A stretch of DNA of 64,000 nt from Ariolimax columbianus (lineage: Eukaryota > Mollusca > Gastropoda > Stylommatophora > Arionidae). Positions 10,001-20,759 of this stretch are shown here, one piece after another. The stretch is from the NCBI GenBank assembly GCA_036924085.1, contig JAVGWX010000007.1:70977948-71041947 (forward strand). The letters run 5' to 3'. Under the pieces are notes generated by a model. That model had not been told where the DNA came from, searched no databases, and saw only the letters and a program-made list of their open reading frames with translations. Numbering within the stretch: the stretch's first letter is position 1; each line of letters begins with the position of its first letter. The translations under genes were made by a program, and so were the position numbers.

Positions 10001-10437
10001 CGTGTATATATGGAGGGCGTAGTCAGCAGTAAAAAATGGCTGTCAGGAGTGACTCCGTTAAAAAAAAAAATTTTTTTTTCCGCACACCGTTTTTGCAGGC
10101 CGAGCTGGTTAGAAGAGACAGGACATTGGAGTGCTACAGGTTAAGTCTCCTAACATGTTCGTAGCTTAGTCCGTCTGTTTTTTGCTACTTCATGATACTT
10201 CTGTTATAAAATGTTATGTCTTCATTGCAGCCTATATTATTTCTGCTATATATTTTTATGTTTATTTTGTTGATTCTTTTATCATTTCTCACTGGTCATA
10301 TATACTTTGTGTTTTGTCTGTGTCAATGTATGTATTATATGTTGTAATACTACACGTTTTATTTATTTCCTTATCTTATTTAGCCTTTAAACCTTTATCC
10401 ACCGACAAAAAAAAAAGATGCAATTTTCATCTGTGAC

Positions 10438-11130
10438 TGCATTATTTACCAGCACATAACATTTTGCTATGGTTGTTGACTTTGAGAGCCTGTAACCGTT
10501 TTATTTGTTGGTCTATATATATGATTTTGTTGTGTGTACAGATATAAATACAGACTAACTGTGTGAAATGGCCATTGTTAGGTGGTTTGTATAGAGCACC
10601 ATAGATGGCGCCTAACAGGCTGCAGGTCTACTTTGCTCTAGTGTTTGAGTCTATTAAGATGAACTCGCACATCGGTTAACCACCTAACGCACTAGAGTAT
10701 TAAGCTGCTCAAGCATAGCCTAGCCTAAGCAGGAAATCCTTCTCCCTGCTATGTCCAGCTCATACCAGAGCTGGGACCTGCACAGGGACTGTGATGCCCC
10801 TGTAGAAGTATAGGTCACCTAAGAACAGACATAAATTAATAAATAACGTGTTGGTGTTATTGTTTTTTGTTGTGTGTGGGATAGTTTCTGAGATACAAGA
10901 AGATGAAGGTGAAAATGTTGAAAAACAGCACAAACATTTAGACTTACCTGTTTCTGGGAGTACCAGGTCTTCTGAAAATTGTTGAAATTCTGACAAAGAG
11001 GTCAAATACTGATCTTTCACAAGATCAGCATATCAGTTAGTTTCCACTACAAATGTATTTATTACATCTACATAAACAAACTAAACAGATCTACCTCAGA
11101 AAGATCTACAACTAAACTTCAACATTTTCA
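10438..11130 (+). repeat. Dispersed repeat, family B, copy 2, split by family G
   Basis: The left part (10438-10560: 'gttgactttgagagcctgta', 'ttatttgttgg') and the right part (10815-11130: 'ataaattaataaataacgtg', 'gagatacaagaagatgaagg', 'aaactaaacagatctacctc') match the 18.9-kb copy, where they are contiguous. The intervening 10565-10815 is a separate repeat (family G), apparently inserted. The right part runs up to the mariner relic. Confidence 0.65.
10565..10815 (-). repeat. Dispersed repeat, family G, copy 1
   Basis: Reverse-complement match to 38630-38885. Shared words include 'gatgcccctgt' with its reverse 'acaggggc', 'gctgggacctgcacaggg', 'ccagctcatacca', 'aggaaatccttctccc' and 'actctagtgtttga'. 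Its position inside family B suggests it was inserted there. Class unknown. Confidence 0.6.
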
Positions 11131-11199
11131 ATAATGGGATAATCTGCTAATTCGAGTGAAAAAGAGCATAAATCGTTTCAAAATTTGCTTTAAAACAAA

Positions 11200-11930
11200 A
11201 CAAGTCATGGAAGCCCTGTAAGCCTGGCAACTGTCTGTGAAATCGCAGATTGACCAGATAGTCCATGGCAAAAGACGAGTCACTATTGATGAAATAGCTT
11301 TAGATTTTAACATGTGTCACGGCGCTGCGAACAAAATTGTCCGTGATGACCTCAGTTATAGAAATGTGTCTAGCAGATGGGTCCCGACAGCTGTTCAATG
11401 ATCACAAGCGCGCACAGCAGATGATTTGTCAGAAGCATTTGGACCGCCCATGCTTGTGAAGAAGATGTTTTTCTCCATCAAATTGTGATCGGAGATGAGT
11501 CCCTGGCGTACCATTACGAACCACAGAGTAAGAGACAGTCGATGCAATGGAAGCACCCGTTGTCTCCGGCTAAGAAAAAATTCAAAACACAGGCTTCCAC
11601 TGGGAAAGTCATGATGACCATCTTTTGAGATCTTAATGACCCTATATTAGTGCATTTCCAGGAAAGGGGTGAAAATGGGGACTAGAACTCAATACAGTGA
11701 CTTTCTAGTGAACAGGTTGACATGCGATACGATCGAAACACTGGGGACTTCTCTCAAATACTGCATTGCAGCTGCACGCCCACATATGTCTGCACATACA
11801 GTGGATACAATTCATGTTCTGAAATTTGAGGTCTTGAAACATCCAGCATACAGTTCTGATTTGGCATCATTGGACTTTCACTTGTTTGGACCATCTTCTT
11901 TCTGTCCAACCTACTTGTTCCATTCTACGC
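11200..11930 (+). pseudogene. Mariner-like transposase relic
   Basis: Frameshifted pieces on the + strand carry mariner landmarks in order: an HTH-like stretch (QIDQIVHGKRRVTIDEIALD); WVPRQL at about 11376, the mariner linker (family form WVPHEL); IGDESLAYHYEPQSKRQSMQ (about 11490-11550), the first catalytic Asp block; KKFKTQASTGKVMMTIF, followed by a stop; and HPAYSSDLASLDFHLFG (about 11840-11890), the last catalytic Asp block. Stops and frameshifts make it inactive. I did not identify its terminal inverted repeats. Confidence 0.85.
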
Positions 11931-11959
11931 TAGCACCACATTTCAATGCTTGCAAGTTT

Positions 11960-12120
11960 GTTTTTTTCATCTTTCTTTCCTAGAGTCCATGTTTCAGCCT
12001 CAAATAGGGAAATTTGTGATGCATGAGTAGTAATTATTATTTTTCTTAATTCTATCTTGATATTCTTTGAGGATTGCAATTGATGTTTTTCACTGAAGAT
12101 GTTATAGTCATAAGTCATTG
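11960..12120 (-). mobile_element. LINE pol scrap
   Basis: The minus-strand reading contains ELRKIIITTHASQISLFEAE and TWTLG, corresponding to the LINE block 'K..I....S..LYGAETWTL'. It resembles the + strand scrap at 55800-55880 (IIITHVWPIALYGAE). Short and decayed. Confidence 0.55.
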
Positions 12121-12339
12121 AAGCAAGATAGAAAAGTAGAGTCTAGGACAACAATATTGCTGCAATATAGCTTTTTTCAGTTTGTGTTGTTTCTGCAAAA
12201 TAGAGAACACCCACCAAAAAGACTTTTATAAATGGGTGCTTGCACAGAATGAAATTGAAATGATAGGATCACTAACATGGGACTGTTGTAATGAACCAGA
12301 CAGCTGACAGTGGAACACAAGGTGAGGAGAATACACTGT

Positions 12340-12530
12340 TGTTTAAAAGGGCACACATTAAGTAAATCAGCTTATAGCATTATAAGACAACAGGATTTTG
12401 AGGGCAAGAAAGGAGAGGTATACCAAAACACACATGGAGAATAGAGACAAACAAAGGAAACGGCTAAGAGACATGGACATAGCTGGAGTGGATAGGTCCC
12501 AGCAGGAGTACTTGGCTCGTATTTATTGAA
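12340..12530 (+). mobile_element. LINE 3'-terminal coding scrap
   Basis: 'gggcaagaaaggagaggtataccaaaa' and the following codons resemble the basic 'GR.RGRP.KTW..' tail of RTE/CR1-like LINE proteins. Stops are present. Weak assignment. Confidence 0.35.
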
Positions 12531-12643
12531 GACCCTTGTTTCATAGGAATTTGAAAAGGATTAATTGCTGCAGTATTGATTAAAAAATAGTACAGCTGAC
12601 AAAATCACCAATACAGTAAAATATGTATTATTTTTTTTTTAAG

Positions 12644-12799
12644 GCTGACAGCTTTTTATCACCATCCCTGGACTTGGATCCATCCTTTGTATTTATCAGA
12701 GGAACTGTGAAAGAGTTACGTAACTTTCAAGTTTTGGGTATTATTGGCAAAGTGGTTTTAGTCCAAGATAAAGTGACAGATGAGACATTTGTGATAAAG
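12644..12799 (+). CDS. RPS6KC1: RPS6KC1 exon (visible exon 6): start of the kinase-like N-lobe
   Basis: A T-run and AAG form the acceptor ending at 12643; the donor is AAAG|GTATGT. Phase 0 at both ends. It encodes visible residues 384-435: a short linker, then ELRNFQVLGIIGKVVLVQDK and VTDETFVIK. This is strand 1 to strand 3 of the kinase fold, ending in the position of the VAIK lysine. The glycine loop is degenerate (GIIGKV instead of GxGxxG), as in vertebrate RPS6KC1, where the first kinase segment is considered non-catalytic. Confidence 0.93.
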
Positions 12800-13556
12800 G
12801 TATGTACACTCTATTGCCATTTTTGTTCAGCTGGGTTACATTAACTCTTTTTACATCCTGAGGCGTACTTGGGAAGGTGAACCTGAGTCCTCCTGACTAT
12901 GGTGCAATGTGAGGCTCCTGTAAGCTCACCACTATGGGGACTAGATTATTGATCCCCACTTCATTGGCCAGACTACTGTGATGCAGCCTGTTTCAAGGAG
13001 CATGAACAAGGATGTGAGGTGGGATATTGATCCTTATGTTTCGCTTGACCCTTATTAACCTTCACTCCCTTTGCTGAAAGAAAAACAACAGGTGTAAATA
13101 TCTTACTGATGTGCATTTGTTAAATTATTTAATAACAATATTGTAGAACTTACTTTCTTATTTCTATGACAGAAATAGAAGCAAAGTTAAAATACAATTA
13201 GGGGATGGCATGGGCTAGTGGTTAAGTGACACCGCTCACAGCCAGAAGGTGCTGGGTTCGATCCCCATCACAGCAGCGGCCGTTACCCTGGGAAATCAAA
13301 CCCTTGGAAAATGCAGGAGGAAGCAGACCCATACATAAAAATGCATGCTGAAGTCAGATGCACTGGGCCAACAGACATTTTAAAAAACATAGTGCAATGC
13401 ACACTGCAAAAAGTAAATAAAGTTATGGCGAACGCCAAGAAACAACAAAAAAAGAATGAATCCAGTTTTGTAAAGCAGAGAAACAAGAACACTTTGTTTG
13501 AATTACAAAAATTTGTTGCCATTTTATTTGAAATTTTCCACTTTCTTTTTCTTCAG
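12800..13556 (+). other. RPS6KC1 intron with a SINE next to the acceptor
   Basis: I recognise nothing in 12845-13195. A family A SINE fills 13199-13440 and is followed directly by the branch/polypyrimidine region of the next exon. Confidence 0.7.
13199..13440 (+). mobile_element. tRNA-derived SINE, family A, copy 2
   Basis: Box-A-like 'tgggctagtggttaagtg' (13210-13227) and box B GGTTCGATCCC (13256-13266) are followed by the same body as at 106-386. The copy is diverged, and no clear target duplication was found. An open frame starts at an ATG inside it (13311) and continues through the splice acceptor into visible exon 7. Confidence 0.85.
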
Positions 13557-15286
13557 TCAATTCCAAAATCCACTCCAGATGTTGTACGGACACATAGTAT
13601 TCTTCCCACATCATGTCCCCACATGGTCAGTCTACATAAATTCTATGAGACTGATGATTCTGTATTCTTACTCCTGCAATATGCAAGTGGTGGAAAGCTG
13701 TGGACATACATTGAAGACTATCTGAATAGTGACAGAGGCAACCAGACAAATGGAGACATAAATGTGAATGCTGTGAGAACAAATGTAAGAAACATCTACT
13801 CTGGAACAAAATTAGAAGCAGCTATTAAAGATGAAAACGTTCAGCAAAGTCACACAGTCAATAGTTCTGGCTCAAAGTTAAAAAGTGTATTAAGTAAAGA
13901 CTTAGATTCAGGCAGCTCAGAAAATAAATTGAGGTCAGGAGATGCAATAGAAGGACATGTGCAATCAACAGAGACCACTGGTGTGATCAGATTTTCAACT
14001 CTGAAGGAAAATGGTGAGCTGCACACAGTGGATGAATCAGTCAAGGAGTCTAGTCATATTGAAAGCTTTGAAGCTCAAGATAATGAATTAGCTGAGGGTT
14101 CAGAGAGTCGTGACATATTTAATGATTCTGATTTAAATGATGTGCTTAAGTATACGCACAAGAAAGTTTCACTGAGTCGGAGATTCTCAAGTTTTTCCGA
14201 TGATTGCGTTCCAACTAACGAAGGGGAAATTAGTGTTGTATCACCTTCCACTGCACAAGATGACCATTTTCAGTCTCTTCTGCATGAAAACCGAGGAAAC
14301 CTTGAAGCTTTTTCTATCAACAGCTTTGATAGTGAGGACACTCGCCATAACAGTGTGTCATCTTTCCACGAGAAACTACGCAGCTCTTCAGAAAGTGCCA
14401 GCCCACCAAAACATATAACGACACGTCAAATTAGTGCTGATGAAGTTTTTACTCTTACAAGAAGAGAAATGTTGTCGATAAATTCTGAAGATAAGGTGAG
14501 GCACGTAAGTGCGGATGGTGTCTTTTCACATAATACTGCTAGCAAGTTTGCCTCTATCTTCAACTCTGATGACTTGATTAGAAATTCAAAAGAGCTCATT
14601 AAGCAGGTAGAGACAGTTCTTACGGAAACATATGATAGAAGTGGAGAGAGTGATACAAAAACCAGTGAAGAAGGTTCACAAGGCCATTCTCTTATAAATC
14701 CAAGTTCATGCTCTTCTGATAATATCGCCGAAGAACCAAGCATCTATGATGTGAATCAATCATCTAAGTGTGACACATCAAATGACAGTAGTGACACCAA
14801 TCCTCCTAGTGTATCTAATGAACTTTGCTCCACTTCAGCTGATATAAACTTGAGTACAGACTCATTAAGTGATGAAAATATAAGAACTGACAAGGATAAT
14901 TTGGAAATGTCTAATTCAAAAGACAGTGCTGTAACTGAAGAAGCTGAATATCATATTTTGAAGACAGAGTCAGAATTAGACAGCCCAAAACATCAACCAA
15001 CAACAGTCACAGCTAACAGTACAAGCTCCTATTTCAGACAAGCCAATACGCCACGAAAACTGTCTTTAAATCGCATTAACTCCAAAGATATGACAAGATC
15101 TGCATCATTTGAATGTGACCTCAAATCTCCTACTCGCAACAGAGCTAGAGTAGTTTCTGATTTGTTTGAGCGGTTAGACTCTACCAGCTTGGAGCAGATT
15201 CGAATCCCAGAAACCAGTATCAGAAAGTGGATGGCTCAGTTGGTTACTGCTGTCTCAAGACTCCATTCATTGGGTATTGTATGCCG
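13557..15286 (+). CDS. RPS6KC1: RPS6KC1 exon (visible exon 7): N-lobe end, Ser-rich insert, start of C-lobe
   Basis: A large 1730-bp exon. The acceptor TTTTTCTTCAG ends at 13556 and the donor is GCCG|GTAAGT. It enters in phase 0 and leaves in phase 2. It encodes visible residues 436-1011. The first 45 residues finish the N-lobe (MVSLHKFYETDDSVFLLLQY, then ASGGKLWTYIEDYL, the hinge and helix D). About 500 residues rich in Ser, Asp, Glu and Asn follow, with no evident fold and many possible phosphosites (e.g. SLSRRFSSFS, RKLSLNR). The end, IRKWMAQLVTAVSRLHSLGI, is helix E, leading to the catalytic loop VCR. Vertebrate RPS6KC1 has the same split kinase fold with a Ser/acid-rich insert. The ATG at 13311 is upstream of the acceptor and is not the start of the normal protein. 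Confidence 0.95.
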
Positions 15287-15904
15287 GTAAGTTTAGTGAA
15301 TATAGAGAAATAGATTATACTTTCACTGCAACCTTGCGAGCTTGTTGTAAAAAGCAATTAAAGTGGGTTGTTTTGTGGGCTAGCAAACTCATCATGTAAA
15401 ACAAAATGTTACAGAAACTACTACTGTAAAAGCACAACTAGGTGCTTTGGTACAGACTTCTAGAAAGTAGGCTAGTTGCAATGGCGAACCCAGGTTTTGT
15501 ACAGAGCTAAAAAGAAATAAGAAGTTAGCATGCAGGTAGATCAAGTGATATTATTTTTCAAGTGATATTATCGTCCAGTGATATTATCATCAAAGAAATT
15601 ATCATGAAGTGATATTTTCATCATCCTTCCCTTTTCACTGTAGTGGGAGCATGGGGGTAAGTACTACAATTGACCTCCTTGCTGGAAGTCTACATTAAAA
15701 CATATATATGATCATATAGCAGTGGTTTTTGTAGCACTTTATTTTACATGATGAAGTTGTCAGCCCCATCACAGTTTTCTATCATCATCAAAATCTTTCA
15801 GCTCCCAATGAAGGAAAAGTCCCCTTGTCCTGTGTCATCTGTTCCAGCTTTGTCCGTGTCTTCCCTGTATCCTTTATGTCTGTTTCAAGATATTTCTTCT
15901 TCTA

Positions 15905-16070
15905 CTTCTGCATTTGTTCTCAATCCTCCACTACCAAGCCCTGAACAGGGCTTTGCAAGTAGCAGAATATAGTCCAAAGAACGGAATGCGCTGTATCACT
16001 AGTTTGCAGGTTGACTGCGATATTTGCACCTTTTGGTCCGACACATATGTCTTCGGAAGCTGTCTTAAGA
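15905..16070 (-). repeat. Dispersed SINE-like repeat, family D, partial, reversed
   Basis: It carries the reversed 3' part of family D: 'ttctcaatcctccactaccaag', 'gggctttgcaagtagcagaa', 'gcgatatttgcacctttt' and 'ggtccgacacat'. Truncated at its 5' part. Confidence 0.75.
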
Positions 16071-16199
16071 TATGTTCTCCATCAATGCAAATTCCTTGAG
16101 ACTCTCTCTGTGTTGCATCTTTAATAATAATAATTCGTCTATCGTCATCTATAAGGATCACCAACATCATCACATGTCATAATGCAGCCTTGAGTATGT

Positions 16200-17440
16200 A
16201 TGTGCTCATGACTGATCAAGCCAGTTCAAGCCTATGACATGACTGGCAAACGTAGTCCACAGTTGTCTCTGATATTTTCTCTGCGTGCATCTATCCTGAT
16301 CTGCCTGGATACGGAGACCTTCGCTGAGTTCAACGTCATTGGTGGTCGCACTCTTCCATGTTGAGGGATTTTGAGCCAGGTTCTCCCAGGTGTTAATGTC
16401 TATTTGACAGCACTTAAGGGACTCATTCTGACCGTCCTTGAAATGCTTTTTTGGACATCCTTGTGTTCTCCCTCACTCAGTTTGCTATACAGGGGCCTCT
16501 TTAGAAGCCCTTCGCTGGACATTCAGGCAAGTGGCCAGCCATTCTTAATTGGGATTTTTGTAAAAATGCATAAATATTTTGCATGTTGGCTTTGGACAGC
16601 ACTTCAGAATCTGTGATATGGTCCTATTAGTGTATATGCAGTGTGCGTCTCAGATAGTTCACGTGAATATGATCTAGCCTCCTGGCGTCACCAGCGTAGT
16701 TAGTTCAGCTTTCACACTTGTAGAACGGGGTGGGGACAATGGCGGCACAGTAGACCTTCAGCTTAGTCATTATGCCAATTCCTCGACATTCCCATACTGT
16801 TGAGCGCATTCGACCAAAAGCTGTGCTATTTTATTAGCCAGCTCATCAGCAATAGTCACTGATCTCGACATCGTGCTTCCGAGGTAGACATATTTTTCAA
16901 CCGCTTGTAATTTCTGTCCCTTCACTGTAACTACTGGCTGTTTATACGATGTGCCTGGTGGTGGTTGATACATGAACTTGGTTTTCTTTGTGCTAATTGT
17001 CAAGCCAAAGTTGTCACGCGCAGCAGACAGCCGGTCCATACCCTCCTGTATATTCCGTTTTGAGCTACTGTTCAAAGCGCATTCATCCGCAAACAAGAGT
17101 TCGCATATTGATTCTCACATCACCTTGGTCTTTGCCTTTGTATGCCATACTTGTTATTCTTATTCAGCAGAGCTGAAAACATCATACTGAACAGTGTCTG
17201 AGGAAATACACATCCCTGTTTCACACCGTTGTTGACCTCAAATGGTGAAGAGGTCTCGCACGTGTCAAGTACACTTGCGCGCATGGAACTGTTTCACTAC
17301 TACAAATTTGCTAGGACAACAAAATTTAGACATGATCTGCCATAGCCCAACTCTGCTTGCCGTATCAAATGCTTTTGTGAGGTCAACGAACGTAAATATA
17401 GAGCTCGCATCTTCAGAGCCTTGACAAAGGACCAACTTTT
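16200..17440 (-). mobile_element. Decayed LINE with reverse transcriptase
   Basis: The minus-strand reading in pieces gives an RT domain. LFADECALNS (about 17068-17100) is motif C with Glu in place of the second Asp. LTISTKKTKFMYQPPPG and LQAVEKYVYLGSTMSRSVTI (thumb region) follow, then the downstream region to about 16200. Upstream (about 17150-17440) are the motif A and B regions in other frames (QGCVF-like near 17205-17225). Stops and shifts throughout. This is the LINE type with a 'V.YLGS' thumb common in invertebrates. Confidence 0.8.
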
Positions 17441-17834
17441 GTCTTTGATAGTTCAGTTGTATATTTCAGTCTAGTTGACTTGTCCATATTTTTTTACGTT
17501 TTCATGTCTTAACATTTTTACAGGATGTCGTGGCCCATCCCTCAGTCTTCTCTTACAACATACTGGGCACATTTACAGTGGTACTATTCTTTGATCCTCT
17601 TTCGGACTACTGCAACACTCGGGGGGCAACTTTTTATAGTTGCCGTATATGACATGAATTAAATGTCACATTGACCCCATTCTTACCTTGTCAAAAAGGT
17701 ACTCACATGATCCTTCGTCAGTGACAGCTTGTGTAATATATTTATCTCTATATTTATAATCCATCTCTGTGTTTCTCTTCTTCTACAGTGTAGTGTAGAA
17801 TCCTTTTTTCCTGGTTATTGAGATGTAAATACAT

Positions 17835-18010
17835 TGAGATACGCATAGCACAACAGCCTGGAGGACCCCAGTCTACCTTAATCAGCACGCACAGGATGTG
17901 AGGAAAGCTAATGTAACCCGCCATCTAATTCCCTTTTTAGGGGGCACAAAGAGTAAACATACTCATTGTGGGCATTCAACAACAACAACTAAATGTTCAC
18001 TTTCTTTGGT
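17835..18010 (+). repeat. Dispersed repeat, family F, copy 1 (possible LINE 3' end)
   Basis: It matches the reverse complement of 42245-42400: 'atcagcacg', 'gatgtgaggaaagcta', 'acccgccatctaa', 'gggggcacaaagagtaa', 'catactcattgtgggcattc' and a CAACAACAACAAC tail. The simple tail suggests the 3' end of a LINE or SINE. Confidence 0.65.
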
Positions 18011-18051
18011 TCTCCAAACTCAGACAATGTTAGATTCACCAGCCCAGGTTA

Positions 18052-18180
18052 TTCTTCTTCTTCTTCTTCTTCTTCTTCTTCTTCTTCATCGTACGCTGTT
18101 TACAGCGATATTTACGTTGCACTGTTTTATTTTGTTAAGCCTGTGGCTCAGTGCATCCGATTTCAACAGGCGTTTCTGTA
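18052..18180 (-). repeat. (TTC)n run and a reversed SINE A scrap
   Basis: A TTC run spans about 18053-18087. 18088-18180 resembles reversed family A SINE body: 'tttacgttgcactgttttatttt' is like 'gttgcactatgtttctatttt', and 'cagtgcatccgattt' is like 'cagtgcatctgactt'. TTC read on the minus strand equals the GAA tail seen on the local LINEs and SINEs. Confidence 0.6.
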
Positions 18181-18239
18181 GGGTTGCCCTCCTTAGCCTT
18201 TGGCTGTCCCCAGCCTAACTGCAAGGCAGCAGTTGTTTT

Positions 18240-18720
18240 TGGTCAGAGTTGTCTCTCTTAGGAAGTTGTCTTGCAGGACTATCGAGTCTTCCCTACTCGT
18301 GTCTATAGGGTTTGGCAATGATATGATGAACTATGTACTAGTTTGTACTATCCCGGAAGAGAGGCAGTCCAGTGTGACTTTGTCCCAGGATCGTCACGTC
18401 CTGCCAGAAACGTAGCATATGCATGTGAGTGAGGTATCTCTTTGCTCCCTTTATTTTCTCGGCTCATCCGCAGTGATGGTACGCCTAGCATTTCCCGCCA
18501 CCCAGGAGGTTGTCACAATAGGGCGGAGGTGCAATGTCCGCTGGACTGCATCTCTTCTGCGTCCATTGGGATGACTGATAGCAGACAGAGGCAAAGAGCG
18601 AGGCAGGAGTGCATTTTACCAGGTGCATTTCTGCGGCTCGACCGGGCCGGGCTGAGACGCAAGCCCCAGCCATGTCGTAGCCTCCCATCACAGCGGTGCC
18701 CTGGCTAGTCAGCTTTTCAC
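18240..18720. other. GC-richer intronic stretch, unassigned
   Basis: Noticeably richer in G+C than its surroundings, with open frames on both strands (e.g. 18485-18880 on minus) that match no family I recognise. It may be a retroelement piece or LTR-like sequence. No terminal repeats or RT motifs seen. Confidence 0.3.
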
Positions 18721-18879
18721 AGCATGATATTACCAACACAAATATGTCAGTATTGCTGACAAATATCAGTTTTACAAAGCAGAAGACGGTGCATATTATT
18801 TTATGAATTCGGTTCCTTGATAATAAAAAGGAAAGGAATCTTGAGGCAATACAAGCCTCACTGCACACAAAAATTGGCA

Positions 18880-19530
18880 CAATTTTACCTGCACCTGCAT
18901 TATTTTTCAGCGCATCATGTCTTATTATGGTTGTTGGCTTTGAGAATCTGTAACCTTTTTATTCGTTGGCTTATAGAAACGATTTTTGTGTGTATAGAGA
19001 CATAAATTAATAAAGAATTTGTTGATTCTTTTGGTGTGTGTTTTAGATTCTGAGATACAAAAAGATAAAGGTGAAAAATATCACAAACATTTAGACTCAC
19101 CTTTCGAGTATGTCTGGTTTCCAAAAAATGTGTGGAATTGTCACAGAGCACTGATGGTGTTTACTTACAAGAACAGCATATCTTTTATTTCCACTACAAA
19201 CGTATTATTACATCTACATAAATAAACTAAAAAGATCTACCTCAGAAAAATCTGTTGCATCAACTTAACTTCACCATCCTCAATAATGGGCTCAGTCCAT
19301 CCAAGTGAAAAAGAGAATATATAGTTTCAAAATTCGTTTTATAAAAATCTCAAGCACTTTTCCGCCATCAAAATTGGTCAGGACGGAAGTAAAGTATTTA
19401 AATTCAGATCCCTGTATGTTCAGCTGTTTCTCTAGCAATGAACCAGATGTTTTAACACGATAAAAACATTGAAAAGCGTAAGGTCGGCGTAGTTTTATTT
19501 TGCGGGTCAGGAACCTCAACTACAACGTGG
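18880..19530 (+). repeat. Dispersed repeat, family B, copy 3
   Basis: Uninterrupted version of the family: 'ggttgttggctttgagaatc', 'tgtatagagacataaattaa', 'taaagaatttgttgattctt', 'gagatacaaaaagataaagg', 'cacaaacatttagactcacc', 'taaactaaaaagatctacct' and 'ccaagtgaaaaagagaatat'. It is not followed by mariner sequence, so the mariner relic at 11.2 kb is probably not part of the family B unit. Confidence 0.7.
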
Positions 19531-19875
19531 TAAAGGTTGCTCTTAGCAACCAGAAATTCAAAGAGCAAGTTTTGTGAGATACAGAAGAATGTGGTCAGTC
19601 AATAAGAAAAGGATTAAACTAGACAACTGTTCTGCATTACATTTAATTATGTATGTTCATTGTTGGAAGCGATAGATTCACTGGAATCTTTGAAACCTAT
19701 AAAAGGTGATTAACAAATTTATGCATGGGACTAGCAACTTTATTATGTTAAACCATTGCTATTGAAACCACCACTGCAAATGCTTGGATAGAGGTGAATA
19801 GGTCAACTGCAGTGGTAGCCCCATGCTTCATTTGTGGTGAATCCATATTTTGTTTAAATTGTTTATTTCTTACAG

Positions 19876-20003
19876 AGATTTGAAACCAAGTAATGTCCTC
19901 CTTGGGGATGGTGGCCAGGTGTACTTGTCCTACTTTTGCAGTCTAGGTCATGGGGATGCAGAACTGGATTGGGATGCTGTGGAGGATCTCTATGCTGCTC
20001 CAG
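19876..20003 (+). CDS. RPS6KC1: RPS6KC1 exon (visible exon 8): catalytic loop and lost DFG
   Basis: The acceptor TTTCTTACAG ends at 19875 and the donor is CCAG|GTGAGA. Phase 2 in, phase 1 out. It encodes visible residues 1012-1054. With the previous exon it completes VCRDLKPSNVLL, the catalytic loop, keeping the Asp, Lys and Asn. Where active kinases have DFG, it reads VYLSYFCSLG, so the Mg-binding Asp is absent. The vertebrate protein has LTYF at the same place. WDAVEDLYAAP then gives the APE block, split over the intron. Known family features plus this sequence argue for a pseudokinase or an atypical kinase. Confidence 0.95.
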
Positions 20004-20287
20004 GTGAGAAATCATTCAGTTCTGAAACTTCTTACAAAACATATGGGCATAATGTGTTTTTGTGAAGTGGCATATAGTTTATACTTGACTTAACCGAGAT
20101 GGCATTTTTTTGTGGCATTCTGGGACACGTGATTATTGTGATATCATTTTATGAGGCTGCTTACAGATTATCCTTGGACTTGAATGAGATGGTTTTCCAA
20201 GGCATATTTTGATACATGGCTTCAGTGAAATAGTTGAGACCATGTCTGGTTTGTCAGGCATCAAGTTTGAAGTATTGGTGTTGTAAG

Positions 20288-20620
20288 TGGAGAGCCTCAC
20301 CTTGAGAGTAGAGAGCTTCACCTTGTGAGTGGAGAGCTTCACCTTGTGAGTAGAGAGCTTCACCTTGTGAGTAGAGAGCTTCACTTGTGAGTAGAGAGCT
20401 TCACCTTGTGAGTAGAGAGCTTCACCTTGTGAGTAGAGAGCTTCACTTGTGAGTAGAGAGCTTCACCTTGTGAGTAGAGAGCCTCACCTTGTGAGTAGAG
20501 AGCTTCACTTGTGAGTAGAGAGCTTCACCTTGTGAGTAGAGAGCCTCACCTTGTGAGTAGAGAACTTCACCTTGTGAGTAGAGAACTTCACTTTGTGAAC
20601 AGAGATCTTCACCTTGTTGA
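20288..20620. repeat. Minisatellite, 20-21-bp unit
   Basis: About 15 copies of a unit like 'agtagagagcttcaccttgtg', with 20-bp variants lacking one C. The short open frames on both strands here (runs of KVKLSTH) are by-products of the 21-bp period. Confidence 0.95.
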
Positions 20621-20759
20621 GTTTCCCCCATTGCTTCACTTTAGACCAGAGTCTCAAACAAGCGTCCCACAATATGGATTGCATCACAAGTTGGGTTAAA
20701 AGATTTTTACTGATAGATACAAATATCGTAACGAACCTGAGAAAACAATCCTTCCAACA

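Larger units (their letters stand above)
8940..12643 (+). other. RPS6KC1 intron: repeat-dense
   Basis: Holds family D (9035-9385), two family B copies (9560-10000 and 10438-11130), family G (10565-10815), a mariner relic (11200-11930), an antisense LINE scrap (11960-12120) and a LINE 3' scrap (12340-12530). The remaining gaps are each under about 450 bp and show nothing recognisable. Confidence 0.65.
15287..19875 (+). other. RPS6KC1 intron: repeats
   Basis: Intron between visible exons 7 and 8. It holds family D (15905-16070, -), a LINE RT (16200-17440, -), family F (17835-18010), a TTC run with a SINE A scrap (18052-18180), a GC-richer unassigned stretch (18240-18720) and family B (18880-19530). 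I recognise nothing in 15300-15900, 17445-17830 or 19540-19870. Confidence 0.65.

Noticed and set aside
13311..13556. N-terminus of a separate 659-residue gene
   Set aside because: The first 82 codons are SINE and intron sequence. The rest is an internal RPS6KC1 exon that joins its neighbours in phase. Kept only as a low-probability alternative isoform in the findings.
18442..18880. Open frames of 88 codons (+) and 131 codons (-) in a GC-richer stretch
   Set aside because: No recognisable domain, no splice support, and strand-ambiguous. Higher GC content alone lengthens chance frames.
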